Assembly: GCA_947476535.1 (NCBI GenBank)
Contig: CANJRC010000003.1
Coordinates: 28,034 to 92,033, forward strand
Reading direction: 5' to 3'
DNA: 64,000 nucleotides
Source: Betaproteobacteria bacterium
Lineage (GTDB): Bacteria > Pseudomonadota > Gammaproteobacteria > Burkholderiales > SG8-39
Part shown: piece after piece, positions 58,534 through 64,000 of the stretch
How positions within the stretch are numbered: position 1 is the stretch's first letter
Layout: the number at the start of each line of letters is the position of its first letter
Position numbers and translations under genes: made by a program
The notes under the pieces: generated by a model
The model's database searches: none
Seen by the model: the letters and a program-made list of their open reading frames with translations, nothing else
What the model was told of the DNA's origin: nothing

Positions 58534-58947
58534 ATGAAGACAATCCATAAGGGCTTTACGCTGATCGAGCTGATGATCGTCGTTGCGATCATTGGCATCT
58601 TGGCTGCAGTCGCATTGCCGGCCTATCAGGACTACACGATCCGCGCCAAAGCGTCCGAGCTGATCCTCGCCGCCTCCGGTTTCCGTACCTCGATCTCGGA
58701 GAAGTACCAGACGGATCCGGGCGGCTCGGCATCCATGGGCGTTGGACTCACCGTCAACGTTGTCGGCAAGATCTCTGGCGGTAGCGTCACCGACGCCGGC
58801 ACGATCACCATCTTGGGCAGCTCGGCCAGCACGTCCACTGGCGCGGCCATCACCATCACCATGACGCCCGCCACGGCAACCGGTGGCGCACTGACCTGGT
58901 CCTGCGTCGGCACGCCTTCGAAGTACCTGCCTGCAACCTGCCGCTAA
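58534..58947 (+). CDS. pilA: Type IV pilin (major pilin-like)
   Basis: This 137-residue type IVa pilin has a short leader MKTIHKG cut before Phe8, giving the mature start [20 protein letters not shown] with the conserved Glu5 (Glu12 of the precursor). The C-terminal disulfide loop is Cys124-Cys136 ([16 protein letters not shown]). The middle is rich in Ser and Thr ([20 protein letters not shown]), giving possible glycosylation sites. AAAGGGAG precedes the ATG. It has its own sigma-54-like promoter and a strong terminator, so it is monocistronic. The next gene, convergent, encodes a GT41-type glycosyltransferase. Confidence 0.92.
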   Translation: MKTIHKGFTLIELMIVVAIIGILAAVALPAYQDYTIRAKASELILAASGFRTSISEKYQTDPGGSASMGVGLTVNVVGKISGGSVTDAGTITILGSSASTSTGAAITITMTPATATGGALTWSCVGTPSKYLPATCR

Positions 58948-58966
58948 TCCGGCCAGTTGCTGCAAC

Positions 58967-58993
58967 AGCCCCTCTTCGGAGGGGCTTTTTTTT
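58967..58993 (+). terminator. Intrinsic terminator of the pilin gene
   Basis: AGCCCCTC-TTCG-GAGGGGCT is a perfect 8-bp stem with a stable UUCG tetraloop followed by eight T residues (58,986-58,993), 20 bases after the pilin stop. It can also slow transcripts entering from the convergent side. Confidence 0.95.
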
Positions 58994-59035
58994 GCCCCCG
59001 CTAGACTACGCCTGGGACTGCAATGCGTGCCCGAC

Positions 59036-61150
59036 CTACGGCAATGGCTGGCCCACCAAGAATGACTCTGCTGCCTCCCCGGCCAGGTAACGCTGCCACA
59101 GGGTCTCGAATGCCCGTTCAATGTCGCGGGTGAATCGAGGCGTATCGAACAGCGGCAGTCGCTCACGTGGAACCAGCACGGCGCGCATGCGCGAAAGCTC
59201 ATCAGGGTTGCAAGCCAGGCGCACGGCCAGTGCCTCATAGGCCAGCTCGCTGGTACACACCAGTTCGGGAAGACCAACCGCCGATACCAGGCTTGCCCCC
59301 ACCCGCGCAGGAAAAGCGTCCCCCGGCCTCGTGACGACCGGCACGCCAGCCCACAAGGCATCGGATGCGCTGGTATGCGCGTTGTAGGAAAAGGTGTCTA
59401 GAAACAAATCAGCCCGCGACAGTCGTGCCAGGTGCGCGGGCTTGGCCATGGTCGCGCCAAAGATAATGCGCTCGCCACCGACGCCCAGGCGAACCGCCTC
59501 GCGCCTGAGGTTGTCGCAGGCCGTCGCATTGCTGCCATACAGCCACAGGACACTGCCCGGAACCCGGAACAGGATGCGCATCCACAGGCCGAATACGTCG
59601 GGTTCGATCTTTCGTACATGGTTGAAACACGCGAAGACGAAACCGGACACAGGCAACCCGAGTTCACCCCGGGATGGAACGTCCGCTGCAATCGCCTGCC
59701 GGTGATCGTTGACCTGGTAGGCATGCGGCATCCACACCAGCTTCTCGAAGAACTGGCCGGCCGACTCCTTCGGCGCCACCACGCGATCGACGATCGCGTA
59801 GTCGTTCAGGCCGGGTCCGGTCGATGCCGGGTAACCCAGCCACGCCACCTGAATCGGCGCGGGCCTTAGCGCAAGAATCTCCGGCCGCGCATCGAAGGTA
59901 AAACCCATCAGGTCGATGAGTATATCGATCCCGTCCTCTCGTATTCGCGCCGCGGCATCGCGAGTGGACAGGCGGCGCAGGTCGACGAAGCGATCTATCG
60001 ATGCCACGGCTCGCCGGTGATACTCGCTGCCATCAGCGTTGCCGATGGAGTAGCCGAAGACCTCGAAACGACTCCGGTCGTGCAATCCGAAAAAACTTCC
60101 CAGCAGGTGCATCATCGGATGACTGTTGAAATTGGCCGAGAGATAACCCAGGCGCAGCCGTACACCGCCGGCAGGTCCCCGGCGGTTCGCGGCGGGAAGC
60201 GCGACACCGACGCTGCGACGAATGTCCTCCGCGTAGCGCCGCGTAAATGTGTCGCGCAGCGCCTGCGGCAGCGGATATTCGTAAGTGGTCAGGGGGCTGA
60301 GCCCCGCAGGGATCGCATGGCCGGGACCGCCGGCGCGCAGCTCGCCCGACGTTGCGCCCGATGTTGCGCCCGATGTTGCGCCCGATGTTGCGCCCGATGT
60401 TGCGCCCGATGTTGCGCCCGATGTAGGCCCCGATGGATCGTCCGCTCGCACGGCGCAACGCTCAAGAATTCCTCGCAGTAAAAGCACATCCTCATCGCGA
60501 TGACGCCAGTCACAGGCCCAGGTCCTGATGAGCAGCAGCTTGATGCGCAACGCGACGTCAGCCGGGGCGAGCGCCGAGGCGCGCTCAGCCAATGGCAGGG
60601 CGTCGTCCAAACGCCCGGCTTCGAAGCAAGTGTCGGCCTTCAGCGCCAGCGCGTCGACGCGATCCGGATGGGACGCCAGCACGGCATCCAGCGCCTCGAT
60701 CGTTTCCTCGTGGCGCTGGCGCGATGCGAGGACGAGCGCCAGATTGAATCGGAAGTCGGCTTGCTCGGGCGCCAGCCGGACGGCATTTCGCGCATGACGC
60801 TCCGCACCTTCAGCGTCGCCACCGGCACGCAGCACTTCCGCGTAATTGGCATGAAGAAACGCGACCTCGGGCGCCAGCGCCACCGCACGGGCGAGCAGCC
60901 GAGCCGCTTCGTCATTGCGCGCACTCTGATGGCAGACCAGCCCAAGGAACTGCAGCGCTTCGACGGCATCCGGGTCCAGGCTCAGGCGTCGGCGCAAGCG
61001 CTGCTCGGCTTCATCGCCGCGACCGGACTGAACGAGCAGCGGTATGTCGCTCAGATCCGCTTCGTCGGGACTGCGTGCCCCTTCGCCCGCTGACACATCG
61101 GATTTCCCGCGCCGGGCCCACTTCGACAACCAAGCACCGAAGTTCAGCAA
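59036..61150 (-). CDS. TPR protein with GT41 (SPINDLY/O-GlcNAc-transferase-like) glycosyltransferase domain
   Basis: The 704-residue protein has TPR helices at about residues 35-205 (EAARLLARAVALAPEVAFLH and similar), a low-complexity linker TSGATSGATSGA at about 243-269, and a C-terminal GT41 domain. That domain shows LRLGYLSANFNSHPMMHLLG, IDILIDLMGFTFDARPEILA, PIQVAWLGYPASTGPG and FLDTFSYNAHTSASDALWAG. Such enzymes add GlcNAc or other sugars to Ser/Thr in the cytoplasm; bacterial targets include flagellin and adhesins. It converges on the pilin gene. The linker is coded by a 12-bp tandem repeat. Confidence 0.88.
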   Translation of the reverse strand: MLNFGAWLSKWARRGKSDVSAGEGARSPDEADLSDIPLLVQSGRGDEAEQRLRRRLSLDPDAVEALQFLGLVCHQSARNDEAARLLARAVALAPEVAFLHANYAEVLRAGGDAEGAERHARNAVRLAPEQADFRFNLALVLASRQRHEETIEALDAVLASHPDRVDALALKADTCFEAGRLDDALPLAERASALAPADVALRIKLLLIRTWACDWRHRDEDVLLLRGILERCAVRADDPSGPTSGATSGATSGATSGATSGATSGATSGELRAGGPGHAIPAGLSPLTTYEYPLPQALRDTFTRRYAEDIRRSVGVALPAANRRGPAGGVRLRLGYLSANFNSHPMMHLLGSFFGLHDRSRFEVFGYSIGNADGSEYHRRAVASIDRFVDLRRLSTRDAAARIREDGIDILIDLMGFTFDARPEILALRPAPIQVAWLGYPASTGPGLNDYAIVDRVVAPKESAGQFFEKLVWMPHAYQVNDHRQAIAADVPSRGELGLPVSGFVFACFNHVRKIEPDVFGLWMRILFRVPGSVLWLYGSNATACDNLRREAVRLGVGGERIIFGATMAKPAHLARLSRADLFLDTFSYNAHTSASDALWAGVPVVTRPGDAFPARVGASLVSAVGLPELVCTSELAYEALAVRLACNPDELSRMRAVLVPRERLPLFDTPRFTRDIERAFETLWQRYLAGEAAESFLVGQPLP
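60345..60428. repeat. 12-bp tandem repeat inside the glycosyltransferase gene
   Basis: CCCGATGTTGCG is repeated five times perfectly (60,357-60,416), preceded by one copy with a single change (60,345-60,356) and followed by a diverged copy (60,417-60,428). On the coding (minus) strand it gives six Thr-Ser-Gly-Ala units and a final Thr-Ser-Gly. The unit is a multiple of three, so copy-number change alters linker length without shifting the frame. Confidence 0.95.
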
Positions 61151-61198
61151 ACCGATCGCTCGCCGGCACGACGCATGGGGAGGTGTCCGGGGAGAATG

Positions 61199-61762
61199 CT
61201 AACGATAAAATGCATCCTTCAATGGCACCGCCGGCGGGAACACCACGTCGCGCCCGTCCTGGGTGCGATCGTTGCCTTCAATGGCAAGCATGCGGTTGCC
61301 TGTATGCGGCGCCCCGACACGAAGCAGCACGAGCGGAGTATTGCCGCTCGACTGAAACGAATAGTAGGCACCGCGCGGAACCAGCAGGCCCTGGTTTCTC
61401 CCGAAGGAGCCGATGCGCCCCTTGGGCCCGAAGAACGTCGCCTCTCCGTCCAGGATGACGAAGGAGTGGTCTTCCTCGGTATGTGTGTGCAGGTAGTTCT
61501 CGCCACCCGCCGCATAGCACTTGATCACGACCTGCAGCCGGTCGGTCGCCGCCAGCACAAAGTCGCTGCGCCCCTGTGCCAGCAGCGCCGTGGCCACCGT
61601 GAAGGCCTGCGGCATCGGATCGCCCTCACACTGGTCGCTATAAATGGGCAGGTTGCCGAGGCCGAAATGCTGCGGCTCGGGCACGGCATGCGTGCCATCC
61701 GCACTCAAGGGCATCCTGCGGCCGAATTGCAGGACCTTGCGGTTATCTCCCGATTCACTCAT
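61199..61762 (-). CDS. Cupin-fold protein
   Basis: This 187-residue protein has a single cupin barrel with metal-site motif HTHTEEDHSFVILDGEATFF (about residues 97-116) and the second motif GLLVPRGAYYSFQSSGNTPL. Cupins include dioxygenases, isomerases and sugar epimerases; the substrate is unknown. The start at 61,762 is fixed by AAGGAGGGAA 2-3 bases upstream. It lies 48 bases beyond the glycosyltransferase start on the same strand and is divergent from the Cys-rich conserved gene across 128 bases. Confidence 0.78.
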   Translation of the reverse strand: MSESGDNRKVLQFGRRMPLSADGTHAVPEPQHFGLGNLPIYSDQCEGDPMPQAFTVATALLAQGRSDFVLAATDRLQVVIKCYAAGGENYLHTHTEEDHSFVILDGEATFFGPKGRIGSFGRNQGLLVPRGAYYSFQSSGNTPLVLLRVGAPHTGNRMLAIEGNDRTQDGRDVVFPPAVPLKDAFYR

Positions 61763-61890
61763 GTTCCCTCCTTGCCGGTATCGAAGCGCTGCGTACACAA
61801 AGCCTAGCAGAATTGTCCGTATTTCACCGCAGTCCGGGAAACACGCGAGCATTGCTAGAATGCCCGTACCCTATCGCAAGGAGCACAAGC

Positions 61891-62733
61891 ATGCTCGACC
61901 TACCCGCAGAGCAGGTCCAGATGTACGCAAGCCCGCATGGCCGCATCATGGCCATGGACTCGGCCTATTATGCGGATGAACGCAATCGCGGCACCGATGT
62001 TGTCGTCAATGCGTCCTACTGCGGCGTGCTGCCGGCGCGCTTCATCGCCGAGCATCGCCCGCGTGGCGTGGTCAGCATCGACTGCGGCATCGGCCCCGAG
62101 GGTGCCGCCATCGCCGGCCTGTGGTACCTGGAGGCCCTCAATATTCCGGCCGCGACTGCCGATGCAATGACAGTGTTCCTCAGCGACGGCGTCGATCTTT
62201 ACCAATGCGGCATCATCAGCAGGGTCAACCGGCCCGCGCACGACTGCGGCGTGCGAACGGGGATGACGACGCGAGAAGCGTCCCTCACGATGTTGCAAAA
62301 CGTCCCAGAACAACCGAACGCCGCCGAAGTCACCAATCGAACCGTTGTGGATACCGGCCCCGATGGCCGCCTGATCGTGTGCACCGATTCCATCGCGTTC
62401 GGCATGCCCGAAGACCGGCGCAACGTGCTCGTCACCGCAGGCATCACAGGAAAGAGCGCCCTGCCCTACATGCGCCAGGTACTTCCCTTTGGAATGATCT
62501 GCTCCGACGGCGGCATGGGGCGCGAGAACAGCGGCGTGTGGGCGCTGCAACACATCGTTGCGGACAACATTGCAGGGGCTGCCGTGGATGCTCGAGGCGC
62601 CCGCATGGGCGACGGCCTCAGCACCTACCACGAGGGCATCATCAGCGCGGCGAACTCACTGGCCGAAGCAGCTGGAGTAAGACTGGGCATGCCAGCGAAA
62701 GAAGCCGCACACCTGCTCCTGAATAGGCGCTGA
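61891..62733 (+). CDS. Unrecognised conserved-looking protein, cysteine-containing
   Basis: I do not recognise this 280-residue protein. It has no signal peptide or membrane helix. It has six cysteines in the first three quarters (44, 65, 106, 119, 164, 204), many in motif-like settings: NASYCGVLPARF, VVSIDCGIGPEGAAIAGLW, LYQCGIISRVNRPAHDCGVR and GMICSDGGMGRENSG. A Gly-rich end reads GARMGDGLSTYHEGIISA. The pattern of invariant-looking Gly, Asp and Cys suggests a metal or covalent enzyme. An AAGGAG site 7 bases before the ATG at 61,891 fixes the start. It is divergent from the cupin and convergent with a binding protein gene 6 bases away. Confidence 0.7.
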   Translation: MLDLPAEQVQMYASPHGRIMAMDSAYYADERNRGTDVVVNASYCGVLPARFIAEHRPRGVVSIDCGIGPEGAAIAGLWYLEALNIPAATADAMTVFLSDGVDLYQCGIISRVNRPAHDCGVRTGMTTREASLTMLQNVPEQPNAAEVTNRTVVDTGPDGRLIVCTDSIAFGMPEDRRNVLVTAGITGKSALPYMRQVLPFGMICSDGGMGRENSGVWALQHIVADNIAGAAVDARGARMGDGLSTYHEGIISAANSLAEAAGVRLGMPAKEAAHLLLNRR

Positions 62734-62739
62734 AAGCCT

Positions 62740-63909
62740 TCAAGTCCCGAACAGTTTGGCAATCTCATCGCGGCGGGAAAATATCCCCGCCTTCGGTGGC
62801 TGGTAGCCCTTGGGCAAGCCAGCCGTGTCATACACGGTCACCCCACCCGGATCGTCATTAAATACCTTGTTGCCCTCCTGCGACAGGATGTAGTTGGCAA
62901 ACAGGCGCGCCGCATTCGGGTGTTTGGCTTTGGCGCGCGAGGTCAGCAACACCTGCATCTCGATGCCGGTCGTGTTGTCCAACGTGTAGAGCTTGAGCGG
63001 CGCGCCCTTGGCGATCATGTCCTGGACGAAGGCTGCCAGCGTCGGGACCATGAGGCTGCCCTCGCCCGCAGCCAAAGCATTGAGCGACGGCGCAATGCCG
63101 TTGTAGAGGCGCGGCCCCTGGCTGCGCAGCTGCGTGAAATACTGGTCGCCTAGTTTGTCGAGGTGCAACGCCCAGAAGGCAATATAGGCGTCAGAAGAGC
63201 GCGGCGCAGGCACCACGAGTTGCCCCTTGAATCGCTGACTGAGCAGCTCGTTCCAGTCCTTGGGCAGATCCGCCGGCTTGAGCTTGTCCGTGTTGTAGGC
63301 CAGGATCCAGGGAGCAATCTGCACCACGGCCGTCGGCCCGCGGTTCAGGCGCGCGGGATACTCGCCACTGACGAGCACCGGCAGACCGGCTTGCGAGATG
63401 GATTCATGCCAGCCTTTTTTGATTCCCTCTTCGGTAAAGTTCACGACGTCGCCGGAGTTGAGCACGAGGTCGGCGGCAAAAGTGCCCGCCTCCGCCTCAG
63501 TCGCGAATCGCTGCAGGATCTGGGTGCCACCGATGCGGATGAACGAGGACTTGATGCCGTATTTTGCGAAGAAGGCGTCGCCCGTGCGTTTCGCCGTGCT
63601 GTCCACTGCAGCCGAATAGAAGAAAACTTCCCCCTCAGCCTTGGCTGCGCGTATCAATGCCTCGAGCGCCTGCGAAGGCGACGCTGTGGGCGAAGCCGCG
63701 GGCGATGCCTTCGCCGCCTGCGCCATGATCAGCGGCCGGGACATCAGTCTGGACGAGGTCGCATCGACACCACCTTGTTCTGCCAATGCGGGGAACGATG
63801 CGCTGGCAAGCGTAGCCAAGGCGGCGACAACCCGCCACGCACCCGGGCTCGGGCCAAGTCGCACGCTGCCATTACTCACCGACACGCGATGAACACCTGC
63901 TGTACCCAT
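62740..63909 (-). CDS. Periplasmic extracellular solute-binding protein
   Basis: This is a 389-residue exported binding protein with a signal segment VVAALATLASASFPALA at about residues 27-43. A Ala/Ser/Pro-rich spacer follows, then a type 2 binding fold (AAKAEGEVFFYSAAVDSTAK; ILAYNTDKLKPADLPKDWNE; FANYILSQEGNKVF). An AAGGGAG site lies 6 bases before the ATG. No permease or ATPase is seen before the window ends 91 bases later. It resembles the protein at 32,263-33,351 at the RLY(V/N)G and LS(R/Q)EG blocks, so the two are probably distant paralogs. The ligand is unknown. Confidence 0.8.
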   Translation of the reverse strand: MGTAGVHRVSVSNGSVRLGPSPGAWRVVAALATLASASFPALAEQGGVDATSSRLMSRPLIMAQAAKASPAASPTASPSQALEALIRAAKAEGEVFFYSAAVDSTAKRTGDAFFAKYGIKSSFIRIGGTQILQRFATEAEAGTFAADLVLNSGDVVNFTEEGIKKGWHESISQAGLPVLVSGEYPARLNRGPTAVVQIAPWILAYNTDKLKPADLPKDWNELLSQRFKGQLVVPAPRSSDAYIAFWALHLDKLGDQYFTQLRSQGPRLYNGIAPSLNALAAGEGSLMVPTLAAFVQDMIAKGAPLKLYTLDNTTGIEMQVLLTSRAKAKHPNAARLFANYILSQEGNKVFNDDPGGVTVYDTAGLPKGYQPPKAGIFSRRDEIAKLFGT

Positions 63910-64000
63910 GTATTCTCCCTTGGTTGTTCTGGCGCCTGCATGCGCGGAGTGGCGCTATCATAGCCGCTCGCTCGGCGATGCGCAGGCCATGCCTCGGAGA

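Noticed and set aside
60345-60428. CRISPR-like repeat array
   Set aside because: The units are 12 bases, directly adjacent with no spacers, and lie in frame inside a coding sequence, so this is a coding microsatellite.
60345-60428. Phase-variable on/off switch
   Set aside because: The unit length is a multiple of three, so gain or loss of units cannot shift the reading frame.

Overview
The window is 64 kb of gene-dense chromosome from a Gram-negative bacterium, most likely a betaproteobacterium (order Burkholderiales or a close relative). This rests on gene content and order: smc-zipA-ligA, dapC-dapD, prmB, surE-pcm-nlpD, a monofunctional RelA, PilU and a type IV pilin, a livKHMGF transporter and many CoA-ester enzymes. 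No rRNA, tRNA or CRISPR array was seen, and no gene-free stretch exceeds about 300 bases apart from the insertion-sequence remnant at 14.1-15.1 kb.

Region 1 (1-14.1 kb) carries housekeeping genes of noticeably lower GC. They are the tail of glnD; a tight leftward operon smc-zipA-ligA-galU-nucleoside phosphorylase-def with 4-11 base overlaps; and a rightward set queF, dapC, dapD, pilU, prmB. A decayed IS5-family element (14,091-15,105) follows prmB. Base composition rises sharply just after it, from very roughly half GC to the mid-60s per cent, and stays high to the end. This boundary is the main structural oddity of the window.

Region 2 (15.2-31 kb) starts with a DUF4337 membrane protein, a Tat-type secreted transglutaminase paired with a TlpA-like thioredoxin, the tRNA 2-selenouridine synthase and a histone-deacetylase-like hydrolase. 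It continues with a MoxR/DUF58/TgpA transglutaminase operon, mltB, an HD phosphohydrolase, surE-pcm-nlpD and a two-domain polyphosphate:AMP phosphotransferase. Region 3 (30.5-43 kb) has a CYTH-CHAD protein next to that kinase, an orphan periplasmic binding protein, a class II aldolase/adducin protein, a complete branched-chain amino-acid-type ABC transporter, an enoyl-CoA hydratase, relA and a dienelactone hydrolase.

Region 4 (43.4-48.2 kb) is a leftward four-gene CoA cluster: a ketoacyl-synthase-III-like/OB-fold fusion whose expected catalytic cysteine appears to be glutamine, a thiolase, a nitronate-monooxygenase-like flavoprotein and a crotonase with a Lys-rich N-terminal extension. Region 5 (48.3-57.6 kb) has mtfA, a flavodoxin-like protein and an alpha/beta hydrolase. 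It then has the Anbu locus: circularly permuted ATP-grasp, alpha-E protein, Anbu proteasome-like peptidase and a 1,111-residue transglutaminase/DUF2126 protein. This is the best candidate for a poorly understood multi-gene system here.

Region 6 (57.8-64 kb) holds a small membrane protein, a type IV pilin behind a sigma-54-like promoter, a TPR/GT41 glycosyltransferase with a 12-bp tandem repeat coding a Thr-Ser-Gly-Ala linker, a cupin, an unrecognised Cys-rich conserved protein and a second orphan binding protein. All function calls come from reading motifs by eye; no database search was run.
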